Assembly (NCBI RefSeq): GCF_031457805.1
Contig: NZ_JAVDXI010000005.1
Location: 329,808-393,807 of the forward strand
Length of the DNA: 64,000 bases
DNA from: Caulobacter sp031457805
GTDB taxonomy: Bacteria > Pseudomonadota > Alphaproteobacteria > Caulobacterales > Caulobacteraceae
Reading direction: 5' to 3'
Numbering within the stretch: position 1 is the first letter of the stretch; each line of letters begins with the position of its first letter. This document shows positions 33,033 to 41,389 of this stretch, in pieces. A program made the position numbers and the translations under genes. A model generated the notes under the pieces. The model made no database searches, was not told the DNA's origin, and saw nothing but the letters and a program-made list of their open reading frames with translations.

Positions 33033-34238
33033 TTAGAAGTTGATCGAGATCGTCGAACGGCGGTTCAGCGGTTCCTTCACGCCATCGCCGGTGGCGACGG
33101 CCGGAGCGCTTTCACCCTTCCAGTCCACGCCCAGGACGTTTTGCGAAACGCCTTGCGAGACCAGAGCGTCGGCGACGGCGCGAGCGCGACGTTCCGAGAG
33201 CTTGGCGTTGTACTTCGGCGAACCCGAGGTGTCGGTGTGGCCGACGACGATGATCTTCGTCGCCTTACCGTCGTTCGAGTACTTGGCCGCTTCCGTGACC
33301 ACCGATTGAGCTTCCGGCGTCAGGACCGATTGGTCGAACGGGAAGTAAACGATGAACTCGCGGGCCTCAAACTGCGGCGGCGGCGGAGGCGGCGGCGGCG
33401 GCGGAGGCGGAGGCGGGGGAGGCGGCGGCGGGGGCGGCGGCGGCGGGGGAGGCGGCGGCGGCGGCGGCGACGCGAACGAGTAACGGAGACCCACGGTCAC
33501 CGACTGGTCCTTGTACTGGCCCTGGAACGAGCCCGGCTGCAGAGCGCCCGAACCCTTCGACTGCCAAATGTGGTCAGCGCCGGTCAGGTAACGATAGGTG
33601 ACGTCAATCTTCAGCTTGTCGGTCGCCTTGATCGAAGCGCCGGCGATCGCTTGGTAAGCAAAGGCCAGGTCGTCGTCGTCGACGGTCAGGTTTTGGATCG
33701 CCGCGTTCGTCGCGGTCACCGTACCAACGCCGCTGAACTGACCCAGGGCGTTGACGTCCAGACGGTTCACGCCCACGCCCACGCCGACGAACGGGTTCAG
33801 CCACGAGCCCGGAGCGAAGTCATAAATGACGTTCGCCATCAGGGTCCAGGCGTCGATCGAGCCGTCCGGCGAGCCGCAGGTCGGGGCGGCCGCGGTGCGG
33901 GTGATGCCCGGGGTGCAGAGACCACGCGGTTGTTGGCGAGCGACGTTGCCTTGGACAGCGCGCAGGTCACCGGGGCGGTAGCCGCCTTCGACTTCAGCAC
34001 GCCAGTTCGGGTTGAACTGGTAGCCCAGACGGACGAAACCGGTCCAATCCTTCTCGGACTTCCAGGTCCAGTGCGCATACTGGCCATCCGGCACGGTCTG
34101 GTCAGACTGCGTCTTGATGTTCTGCGGCCAGTGTTGGCCGAGGTCGACCGCGCCGTACCAGCCGGTCTCTTGGGCCGAAACGCCCGACGCGGCGAACACC
34201 GCGGCCAGAGCAGCTCCCGCCAGGAGGTTGAGTTTCAT
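33033..34238 (-). CDS. ompA2: OmpA-family outer-membrane protein with poly-proline linker
   Basis: A 401-residue protein: signal peptide (1-22, ending VSA), an N-terminal beta-barrel (about 23-220, e.g. YGAVDLGQHW, VRLGYQF, VTVGLRYSF), 31 consecutive prolines, and a C-terminal OmpA domain with IIVVGHTDTSGSPKYNAKLSERRARAV, which binds peptidoglycan diaminopimelate through its Asp and Arg. It ties the outer membrane to the cell wall. ATG 34238 gives the signal peptide; the open frame upstream does not. The symbol follows my recollection of Caulobacter OmpA2. Confidence 0.9.
   Translation of the reverse strand: MKLNLLAGAALAAVFAASGVSAQETGWYGAVDLGQHWPQNIKTQSDQTVPDGQYAHWTWKSEKDWTGFVRLGYQFNPNWRAEVEGGYRPGDLRAVQGNVARQQPRGLCTPGITRTAAAPTCGSPDGSIDAWTLMANVIYDFAPGSWLNPFVGVGVGVNRLDVNALGQFSGVGTVTATNAAIQNLTVDDDDLAFAYQAIAGASIKATDKLKIDVTYRYLTGADHIWQSKGSGALQPGSFQGQYKDQSVTVGLRYSFASPPPPPPPPPPPPPPPPPPPPPPPPPPPPPPPQFEAREFIVYFPFDQSVLTPEAQSVVTEAAKYSNDGKATKIIVVGHTDTSGSPKYNAKLSERRARAVADALVSQGVSQNVLGVDWKGESAPAVATGDGVKEPLNRRSTISINF
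33375..33467 (-). repeat. 93-bp triplet tract encoding 31 prolines
   Basis: An uninterrupted CCN run (mostly CCG and CCC with a few CCT) inside the OmpA gene. Its length is likely to vary by slippage between strains. Poly-proline also stalls ribosomes and would need EF-P. Confidence 0.93.
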
Positions 34239-34571
34239 TGTTGAAGAGCCCTCTATTGCCCTGCCCAGGCCGGGATACCGACCGAGCATCGTTATACCAA
34301 GGCGAACGCCACGGGAAAGTGTCAGCAAAGACACACTCGTCAGGTTTCGCCCCGGTCTTCCGCCACGACGCTGAACCAAGACCGCCCCTCAGAATCAACT
34401 TCCGAGCGTGCCCGCCGACATCCAGAAAACTATAAGCGTCAGCTCCGCTGGGTTCGCACGGGAACCGTTGGCGCGCAAGGGGCTAGAGCCAGGAAACGGC
34501 CAAGGCTTGGCAAAACCTCGCTCAAAGCGCTGGTCTTGGGCGGGACTTCCGGGGACCAACGCCGCTCATCT
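34239..34571. other. 333-bp gap holding the ompA2 promoter region
   Basis: No ORF with gene-like properties was seen. The stretch must carry the promoter of ompA2 and also lies downstream of the ABC permease gene. One GANTC site is present (near 34389). No repeat, riboswitch or clear terminator was recognised. Confidence 0.5.
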
Positions 34572-35714
34572 CTAGTCGAGCGTTGTCCTGTAACGCGCCA
34601 TGGCGAGGGCCGAGATCGCCACGACGAAGACGGCCAGGGCCGCCAGGCTTGGCCACAGCTGCGGGCTGTCGAGCCCTTTGAGCAGAGCGCCGCGCACCAC
34701 CCTCAAGAAGTGGGTGACCGGAATCAGGCTTCCAAGCGCCTGCGCCCAGTCCGGCATGCCGCGGAACGGAAACATGAAGCCGGACAGAAGGATCGACGGC
34801 ATGATGTAGAAGAACGACATCTGCATCGCCTGCAGCTGGGTTCGCGCCAGGGTCGAAATCAGGAACCCCAGGGCCAGCGACCCGACAATGAACAACAGAA
34901 CGCCCAAGGTCAGCGCCAGCCAGCCCCCGGCCATGGGCACGGCGAACAGCGCCTTGGCCAAGGTCAGGATGACCACGGTCTGCACGAGCCCGACGGCCAC
35001 ATAGGGAGCCAGCTTTCCGATCATCACCTCGATGGGTCGCGCTGGCGTGGCCAGCAGACTCTCCATGGTCCCGCGCTCGTACTCGCGGGTGACGCCCAGC
35101 GAGGTCATCATCACCAGCGTCATCGAGAGGATCACGCCCAGAAGGCCGGGCACGATGTTGTAGGCCGTGATGGCCTCGGGATTGTACCGGCGATGGATCA
35201 CCACCTCGAACGGCTCGCCGCCCGGCCGTCCGGCGGCGCCGACGAGATCACGCACGAGGGCCGTCCGAGGCAGGCTGGCCAAGGCCGCGATCGCCCCGCC
35301 GGTGGCCGCAGGATCCGAAGCGTCAGCCTCGACCAGGACCTGGGCGCCGTCGCCGCGCACGACCTTGCGCGTAAAATCGGCGGGAATGGTCAGGGCGAAC
35401 TGGACCTCGCCGCGCGCCACGGCGTTGTCGAGCTCCGCAGGCGACGCGGCGGTCCGCACGATCTTGAAGTAGCCCGAGTTCACCAGCGCCGAGACCGTCG
35501 AGCGCGCCATCGGTCCCTGGTCCTGGACCAGGATCGCCGTGGGCAGGTCGCGCGGGTCGTTGTTGATGGCGTAACCGAAGAGCATCAATTGCACGATCGG
35601 CAGGACCAGGATCATCGCATAGGTCAGCCGGTCGCGGGTGAGCTGGATGAACTCCTTGATCAGCACGGCCAGGATACGCGCCCCAGACAGCCGCTTGGAC
35701 GCCGCCCCGCTCAT
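34572..35714 (-). CDS. ABC-2 type permease (YbhR/YbhS-like)
   Basis: A 380-residue permease with an N-terminal helix, a large extracytoplasmic domain (about 55-190) and five C-terminal helices. EYERGTMESLLATPARPIEVMIGKLAPY is the conserved ABC-2 coupling segment. It is the last gene of tetR-hlyD-ATPase-permease; its ATG overlaps the ATPase stop by 4 nt. The set resembles E. coli cecR-ybhGFSR but with one permease gene, which would act as a homodimer. Confidence 0.9.
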   Translation of the reverse strand: MSGAASKRLSGARILAVLIKEFIQLTRDRLTYAMILVLPIVQLMLFGYAINNDPRDLPTAILVQDQGPMARSTVSALVNSGYFKIVRTAASPAELDNAVARGEVQFALTIPADFTRKVVRGDGAQVLVEADASDPAATGGAIAALASLPRTALVRDLVGAAGRPGGEPFEVVIHRRYNPEAITAYNIVPGLLGVILSMTLVMMTSLGVTREYERGTMESLLATPARPIEVMIGKLAPYVAVGLVQTVVILTLAKALFAVPMAGGWLALTLGVLLFIVGSLALGFLISTLARTQLQAMQMSFFYIMPSILLSGFMFPFRGMPDWAQALGSLIPVTHFLRVVRGALLKGLDSPQLWPSLAALAVFVVAISALAMARYRTTLD

Positions 35715-36631
35715 TGGAAATTGTCCGCGGCCTGACTCATCAGGCGGATGAACACGTCCTCCAATGTCGGCTTCACCTCGCTCCAGACGAACGGCGGGCG
35801 CCGATAGGGGGCGATGGCCGCCTCCAGCGCCGCGCGATCCGCGCCGCTGACATGCAGGGCCGCTCCAAAAGGCGCGGCCATCAGCACGCCGGGCGCGGCC
35901 GCAAGATCACGGGAAAGCCGGTCGGCGCCCGCGCCTTCGGCTCGGAAGGTGACAAGACCCGAGGCGGCGATCACCGCATCCGCCGTCCCCCGCGCCATGA
36001 GGGTCCCATAGGCGATGTAGGCGATGTCATGGCACCGCTCGGCCTCGTCCATGTAGTGGGTCGAAACCATCACCGTCAGTCCCTCGGCCGACAGCGCGTG
36101 GATCTCGTCCCAGAACTCGCGACGGGCTTTCGGATCGACGCCGGCGGTCGGCTCGTCCAGCAGCAGCAGGCGCGGGCCGTGCAGCACGCTGGCCGCCAGC
36201 GCTAGGCGCTGCTTCCAGCCGCCGGAAAGGCTTCCGGCCAGCTGCCTGCGCCGCGCGGTCAGGCCCAGTCGCTCCAGGCTGTCGCGAACCCGCTCGCGTC
36301 GGGCGTCCAGCTCATGGACCCGGGCGACGAAGTCGAGGTTCTCCTCGATCGACAGATCCTCATAGAGCGAGAACTTCTGGGTCATGTAGCCCGTCTGGCG
36401 CTTGACCGCCTCGGCCGCCCTGCGGAAGTCCAGGCCCAGCACTCGCCCTTCGCCGCTATCGGGCGTCAGCAGGCCGCACAACATGCGCAGCGTCGTGGTC
36501 TTGCCCGAGCCGTTAGGCCCGAGGAACCCGGTGATGCGCCCCTTCTCGACCTGGATCGAGACGTCGCGCACCACATGGCGCGGGCCAAAGCGCTTGTTCA
36601 GCCCCGAGACGTCGACGGCCAGGTCGCTCAT
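35711..36631 (-). CDS. ABC transporter ATP-binding protein
   Basis: A 306-residue single ATPase domain. Walker A FLGPNGSGKTTTLRML, signature LSGGWKQRLALAA, Walker B LLLLDEPTAGVD and the H-loop STHYMDEAERC are intact. It drives the permease encoded downstream. Start and stop overlap both neighbours by 4 nt, so expression is tightly coupled. Confidence 0.95.
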   Translation of the reverse strand: MSDLAVDVSGLNKRFGPRHVVRDVSIQVEKGRITGFLGPNGSGKTTTLRMLCGLLTPDSGEGRVLGLDFRRAAEAVKRQTGYMTQKFSLYEDLSIEENLDFVARVHELDARRERVRDSLERLGLTARRRQLAGSLSGGWKQRLALAASVLHGPRLLLLDEPTAGVDPKARREFWDEIHALSAEGLTVMVSTHYMDEAERCHDIAYIAYGTLMARGTADAVIAASGLVTFRAEGAGADRLSRDLAAAPGVLMAAPFGAALHVSGADRAALEAAIAPYRRPPFVWSEVKPTLEDVFIRLMSQAADNFQ

Positions 36632-37611
36632 GCGCCGTCGCCCAAGGGGGTGATGTCGATCGGCTGGCCCGGTGCCAAGGGAGGGCCTTTTTCAGGCCTG
36701 GCCTCGACCAGGAAGACCAGCCGCTGACGCGACTCGCGACTGTAGATCACGGGCGGCGTGAACTCCGCGCGGGGCGACACATAGTTGATCTGCGCGGACC
36801 GCGTCGCGCCACAGCCGTCACAGGAAAAGCGCACTGTCCGGCCGACCCGATAGCGGGCGACCTCCGCCTCCGGCACAAAGAAGCGTAAGCGCACGCGATC
36901 GTCCGACAGCAGCGCGACCACCGGCTGGTTGGCGGCGGCCCATTCGCCGGGCTGGTAGAACACATCCTGCACCCGCGCGGCGACGGGCGCGCGCGGACTG
37001 ATCTGGTCCAGGCGGCTCTGGGCGGCGGCCAGGCCCTGCTCGGCGGCGGCCACAGCCGCCTCGGCCGCGGCGACCGCATCGGACCGTCCGCCCAGACTCC
37101 CGACAGCCTTGCGCCGACTAACCACAACAGCATTGGCGCGCGCGGCGTCCAAACCGGTTTTGGCCTGGTCCAGGCGCGCCTTGGCGTAGACGCCCTTGGC
37201 CACCAGCGGCTGAACGCGATCGAACTCGGCCTGGGCTTCGTTCACCCGCGCCTCGGCGGCGAGGCGCTCGGCGTCGTAGACCGCCAGTTCCTGCGGGCGT
37301 TGCCCCTTGCGCGCGTCGTGCAACTGCGCCCGGGCCATCGCCGCCTGGGCGGCGGCCTGGTCGCGCGCGGCGGTAAGCTGAGCAGCATCCAGCGCAAACA
37401 GCGGCTGGCCGGCGGCGACGCGATCCCCGCGCTGGACCGCCACGGCGCTGACCAGGCCCGCGTTGGCGGCGCCGACATAAAGCGTCTCGCCTTCGACATA
37501 ACCTGAGAGACGATGAGGCCGTTGGGCGTCCGGGCCCCACAGGCGCCATCCCAGAAAGCCGGCGACGCCGATCGCTACGGCGAGGCCCGCCAGGCGGGCG
37601 GCACGCTTCAT
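36628..37611 (-). CDS. HlyD/YbhG-like periplasmic adaptor
   Basis: A 327-residue membrane-fusion protein: one N-terminal membrane helix, a lipoyl half (GYVEGETLYVGAANAGLV), a long coiled-coil hairpin (about 80-200, rich in Ala, Gln, Glu and Arg), then the second lipoyl half and a beta-barrel. It links the ABC pump to an outer-membrane channel. A CDGCG motif in the barrel region is unusual. ATG 37611 has GGAG upstream and overlaps the tetR stop. Confidence 0.9.
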   Translation of the reverse strand: MKRAARLAGLAVAIGVAGFLGWRLWGPDAQRPHRLSGYVEGETLYVGAANAGLVSAVAVQRGDRVAAGQPLFALDAAQLTAARDQAAAQAAMARAQLHDARKGQRPQELAVYDAERLAAEARVNEAQAEFDRVQPLVAKGVYAKARLDQAKTGLDAARANAVVVSRRKAVGSLGGRSDAVAAAEAAVAAAEQGLAAAQSRLDQISPRAPVAARVQDVFYQPGEWAAANQPVVALLSDDRVRLRFFVPEAEVARYRVGRTVRFSCDGCGATRSAQINYVSPRAEFTPPVIYSRESRQRLVFLVEARPEKGPPLAPGQPIDITPLGDGA

Positions 37612-38249
37612 TGCGGGTCTCCTACACGGGGCGCGAGGCCAGCGATCATCATCTCGCCGTGCTGTCGGACGAGGCTCTTGAGGGGAGCGGGCGGAGCACC
37701 GACTGGTGTGAACGTTTCCTGCCAGATGACGCCCAGCAGGATAGGCCCCATGATGCTGAAGGCCTGCAGACGAGGATCTCCCAGGCGAACCTCGCCGCGC
37801 ATCTGCGCTCGCTCCAGGGCGCCGGACATCGCCGCCAGCATCCGGCTGACGACTTCGTCGTGCCAAACCCTGGCGAGCTCAGGGAAGTTTCGCGACTCGC
37901 CGACAACCAGCTTGGCCACAGCGCCCAGGCGGGTCGTCTCGATCACCGTCTCGATCCGCGCCAAGGCCAGCCGCAACAGGTCGGGAAACGGGATGGTCGC
38001 CTGGGCCAGCATGGCTTCGACCATGTCGATGTTGGGGACCACCGCCTCGCGGACAACCGCGCGGAAGATGTCCTCCTTGGTCTCGAAGTAGAGGTAGAGC
38101 GCGCCCTTGGAGACGCCGGCCCTCCGGGCGATCTCATCCAGCTTGGCGGCCGCGAAGCCCCTTTCAGCGAAAACCTCCAGCGCGGCCTGGACGATCTCGC
38201 CGGGCCTGGCCTCACTCCGCCGCCGCCACTTAGGGGAACCGGCCTGCAT
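37608..38249 (-). CDS. TetR-family regulator of the ABC export operon
   Basis: A 213-residue repressor with an N-terminal helix-turn-helix (IVQAALEVFAERGFAAAKLDEIARRAGVSKGALYLYFETKEDI) and a ligand-binding C-terminal domain. It is the first gene of the export operon, so it probably represses its own operon. The ORF is open to 38309; a -10-like GCTATTAT ends next to an ATG at 38285, so a start at 38249 (MQAGSPKW) downstream of the promoter is preferred. Confidence 0.88.
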   Translation of the reverse strand: MQAGSPKWRRRSEARPGEIVQAALEVFAERGFAAAKLDEIARRAGVSKGALYLYFETKEDIFRAVVREAVVPNIDMVEAMLAQATIPFPDLLRLALARIETVIETTRLGAVAKLVVGESRNFPELARVWHDEVVSRMLAAMSGALERAQMRGEVRLGDPRLQAFSIMGPILLGVIWQETFTPVGAPPAPLKSLVRQHGEMMIAGLAPRVGDPQ

Positions 38250-38254
38250 TTTGC

Positions 38255-38276
38255 GGGTCTCATCTGTAACTGACCC
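38255..38276. promoter_or_regulatory. possible TetR operator
   Basis: GGGTC-N12-GACCC is an inverted repeat directly downstream of the inferred promoter and just before the preferred tetR start, a position suited to autorepression. Confidence 0.4.
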
Positions 38277-38350
38277 ACGAGTCATATAATAGCGTTTTGT
38301 GAAGTTCAAGCCTGCCGCTTCATCGGCGCTCGACCAGACCGGAGAGGACT

Positions 38351-39181
38351 CTAGCGCCGGGCCGTCACCAGCCAGCAGGCTGAGTTCATTCGCGCCCCGC
38401 CGTCTTCCACATAGGGGGACAGCGCTTCGGCGACCGCCTCTCGCACCCGCGCGCTCAACGCCGCGTCGGCGTTGGACAGGATCGGGTTCAGCGGCCCCAC
38501 CCGCAGGCTCATCGTCATCAGTTCCTCAGCCGTGACAGGTGTCGGGTCGTCCAGGGGCTCGATGGCGACGTCACGCCAGCCGGCCTCGTCGAGGATCGCG
38601 CTCACCCGCTCCGGATCCGCGAAGGCGAAACGGCCGGGCGCGTTGCGTTCGAACTTCGGAACCTCGGACAGCAAGGGCGCGGCGGCCTCCAGCGGGACCT
38701 GCGAGATCGGGTTGTCCTCAGGGCTACGCCAGCAGACAAAGGCCAGGCGCCCGCCGGGCCTCAACGCGCGCCGCAGGTTGGCGAAGGCGGCGACGGGATC
38801 AGGAAAGAACATAACGCCAAAGCGCGAGACGATGGCGTCGAATTCTGCGCCGAAGTCATGGGTCTGGGCGTCGGCGTGGACGAAGTCGACACTCTCCAGC
38901 CCCTGCTCGCCCGCCCGGCGGCGCGCCAGCTCCAGCAAGGCGCCGGAGATGTCGGCCCCGACCGCGCGGCCTTCCGGCCCAACCCGCCAGGCGGCTTCGA
39001 AGGTCGTGGCCCCGGAGCCGCAGCCAACGTCCAGCACCGCCTCGCCGGCGCGGAGATCGGCGCGGTCCACGACCGCCTTGGCGATCGGCTGGTAAATCCG
39101 GTCCAGCAGAGCCTGCTGCTCGACCCACACCCGTCCGGCCCGGTCCCAGTAGGCCGACATATCGGTCGCGGCGTCGCTCAT
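38351..39181 (-). CDS. class I SAM-dependent methyltransferase
   Basis: A 276-residue methyltransferase with motif I VLDVGCGSGATTFEAA, acidic motif II VGADISGALL and a post-motif FGVMFFPDPVAAFANLRRALRPGG typical of UbiE/COQ5-like enzymes. The substrate is unknown. ATG 39181 has GGGAGA upstream; 5' of it the frame is open but antisense-like. It sits between the export operon and the antiporter without clear linkage. Confidence 0.85.
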   Translation of the reverse strand: MSDAATDMSAYWDRAGRVWVEQQALLDRIYQPIAKAVVDRADLRAGEAVLDVGCGSGATTFEAAWRVGPEGRAVGADISGALLELARRRAGEQGLESVDFVHADAQTHDFGAEFDAIVSRFGVMFFPDPVAAFANLRRALRPGGRLAFVCWRSPEDNPISQVPLEAAAPLLSEVPKFERNAPGRFAFADPERVSAILDEAGWRDVAIEPLDDPTPVTAEELMTMSLRVGPLNPILSNADAALSARVREAVAEALSPYVEDGGARMNSACWLVTARR

Positions 39182-39227
39182 AGGCTGTCTCCCGTTCTGC
39201 ACGGGCCTTAGGTACGCGCTCGCCGCG

Positions 39228-41027
39228 TCACCGCAAGCTGGCGTCGCGCAGACGGCGGCGACGGCCGCCCAGCGCGTCGGGCCGATTGAGTTTCTTGCGG
39301 TACTCGTCGCGGCGCTCGTGGATCGAGGCGATGACCAGCCCCATCGGCACGCCGATATCGACCAGCACCGCCTCGGACAATTGCAGGCTGGCCTCGATGG
39401 TCTCGGGCACGGCGTCGGTGGCGCCCAACTCATAAAGACGCGCGGCGTGACGGGCGTCGCGGGCGCGGACGACGATCGGCACGTCCGGACGCGCCCCGCG
39501 CGCGGCGGCGACCACCGCCTCGGCCACCTCGAAGGCGTCCATGGTCACCACCACCGCCCGCGCCGTAGCCAGGCCGCAACGTTCGAGGAGCTCAAGGCGC
39601 GAAGCGTCGCCGTAGTAGATGCGGGCGCCGTCGCGCCGGCCCTGCTCGACCAGACGCGCGTCACGTTCGACCGCGATCCAGGGCAAATCGTGGCGGCCCA
39701 GCATATCGCCGACCAGCTTGCCGACGCGACCATAGCCGATCACCAGCACCTGGCCGGCCGGCTCCGGCCCCACGCGGTCGGGCTCGTTGGCGGTCGAGGG
39801 CGGGGCCTCGCTGACGGGCAGCGGCGCGTTCTTGCGTCCCAGATAGCCGCCCAGCGCCGCCAGGCCCGGGATCAGGAACATGGTCAGGGTCGCCGAGACC
39901 AGCACCGCCTGGCCGATGGCCGGCGCGACGACCTGGGCGTTCATGGCGTTGTCGAGCAGAACGAAGGCGAACTCACCGCCGGCCGCCAGGATCAGGGCGG
40001 CCTCGATCGCGGCGCGGCGGTTCAGCCCCATCAAGAGCCCGCTGCCGAACACCACGGCGGTCTTCAGCACCAGGAGGCCCAGCGCCGTCGCCAGGATCGT
40101 GGCCGGCTGCGCGGCCAGCAGCGACAGGTCCAGGCGAATGCCCAGCGAGACGAAGAACAGCGACAGCAGCAGCCCCTTGAACGGCTCGATCTTGACCTCG
40201 ACCTCGTGGCGATACTCGGTCTCGGCCAGCAGCACGCCGGCCACGAACGCGCCTAGCGCCATCGACAGACCCGAGAGCGCCGCCACCATGCCCGCGCCGA
40301 TGATCACCAGCAGGCAGGCAGCCATGAACATCTCTTCGCTCTTGGCCTTGGCGACCGACTTCAGCATCGGCCGCAGCGCCAGGCGCCCCACCAGCACGAT
40401 CGCCGCCAGCCCGACCGCCGCCGGGGCCAGGGCCAGCAGGTCCTGAAGCTGGAAGGTCCCGTTGCCGCGCCCCAGGATCGCCAGGGTGATCAGGATGGGG
40501 GCGACGGCGAGGTCCTGGAACAGCAGGACTGAGAAGGTGGCGCGCCCGGCCTCGGAGTGCAGCCGCCGGCGCTCGGCCAGCACCGGCACGGCGATGGCGG
40601 TCGACGACAGGGTCAGGGCCGCGCCGATCGTCAGGGCCGCCACAGGCTCGAGACCCAGCAGCATGCCGCCCGCGCCCAGCGCCAGCGAGCAGCCGATCAC
40701 CTGAACGGCCCCCAGGCCAAACACCCACTTTCGCATCAGCCGCAGGCGCTCCCACGACAGCTCCAGGCCGATCATGAACAGCAGGAAGACGACGCCGAAC
40801 TCGGCCAGCTGGGCGATCTCGTCGGGGTTGTCGACGGTCACGTAGTCCAGCCAAGGCGCGATGTGGATGAACCGCCCAAGTCCGAACGGACCCAGGATCA
40901 CGCCGGCCAGCAGGTAGCCCAGGATCGGATTGATCTTCAGGCGCTTGAAGATCGGCGCAACGATGCCGGCGGTCGCCAGGAACAGGACCAGGTCCTTGTA
41001 GCTCTCTGGGGAAACCTCGTGCGCCAC
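39228..41027 (-). CDS. CPA2 cation:proton antiporter with TrkA-N domain (KefB/KefC-like)
   Basis: A 599-residue protein. About 12 membrane helices (1-390) form the Na+/H+-exchanger fold, including LGYLLAGVILGPFGLG and LSSTAIAVPVL. A Rossmann TrkA-N domain follows (VLVIGYGRVGKLVGDML), and the C-terminal tail is basic. Kef proteins export K+ in exchange for H+ and are gated by nucleotide or glutathione binding. GTG 41027 has GAGGAGGG upstream. The XRE gene is 42 bp upstream on the same strand. Confidence 0.92.
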   Translation of the reverse strand: MAHEVSPESYKDLVLFLATAGIVAPIFKRLKINPILGYLLAGVILGPFGLGRFIHIAPWLDYVTVDNPDEIAQLAEFGVVFLLFMIGLELSWERLRLMRKWVFGLGAVQVIGCSLALGAGGMLLGLEPVAALTIGAALTLSSTAIAVPVLAERRRLHSEAGRATFSVLLFQDLAVAPILITLAILGRGNGTFQLQDLLALAPAAVGLAAIVLVGRLALRPMLKSVAKAKSEEMFMAACLLVIIGAGMVAALSGLSMALGAFVAGVLLAETEYRHEVEVKIEPFKGLLLSLFFVSLGIRLDLSLLAAQPATILATALGLLVLKTAVVFGSGLLMGLNRRAAIEAALILAAGGEFAFVLLDNAMNAQVVAPAIGQAVLVSATLTMFLIPGLAALGGYLGRKNAPLPVSEAPPSTANEPDRVGPEPAGQVLVIGYGRVGKLVGDMLGRHDLPWIAVERDARLVEQGRRDGARIYYGDASRLELLERCGLATARAVVVTMDAFEVAEAVVAAARGARPDVPIVVRARDARHAARLYELGATDAVPETIEASLQLSEAVLVDIGVPMGLVIASIHERRDEYRKKLNRPDALGGRRRRLRDASLR

Positions 41028-41069
41028 GCGCCCTCCTCTTCTTTACGTCCGGCTGCGGGAACCCAAGCG

Positions 41070-41318
41070 CTAGACCGGCCGCTTGAACCGGACGCCCGGC
41101 CCCGCCTCGTCGCCTGCGATCAGCGACACCCCCGCCGCCTCGATCGCCTCTATCAGGAGGCGTTCGGTGCTATGGTGCAAGGCGTGACGCTCGGTCTCGA
41201 AGTCCTTGACCGTGCTGCGCGACACGCCCGCCCGATCCGCGAGCTCGCCCTGCGACCAGTTGATGAGTCCGCGGGCGGCCCGGCACTGGGCCGGCAGGAG
41301 AATTTTTGCGTGAGGCAT
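41070..41318 (-). CDS. small XRE-family DNA-binding protein
   Basis: An 82-residue single-domain helix-turn-helix protein: QCRAARGLINWSQGELADRAGVSRSTVKDFE is the HTH. Such proteins usually act as local repressors. It precedes one CPA2 antiporter gene and is divergent from another, so control of one or both is plausible. Confidence 0.85.
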   Translation of the reverse strand: MPHAKILLPAQCRAARGLINWSQGELADRAGVSRSTVKDFETERHALHHSTERLLIEAIEAAGVSLIAGDEAGPGVRFKRPV

Positions 41319-41389
41319 CTAGCACACCAGGACATCGTCGCCCATATTGGTTGAGTACGCCCGAAATAGATGACCGTCAAGGAGAGCCT

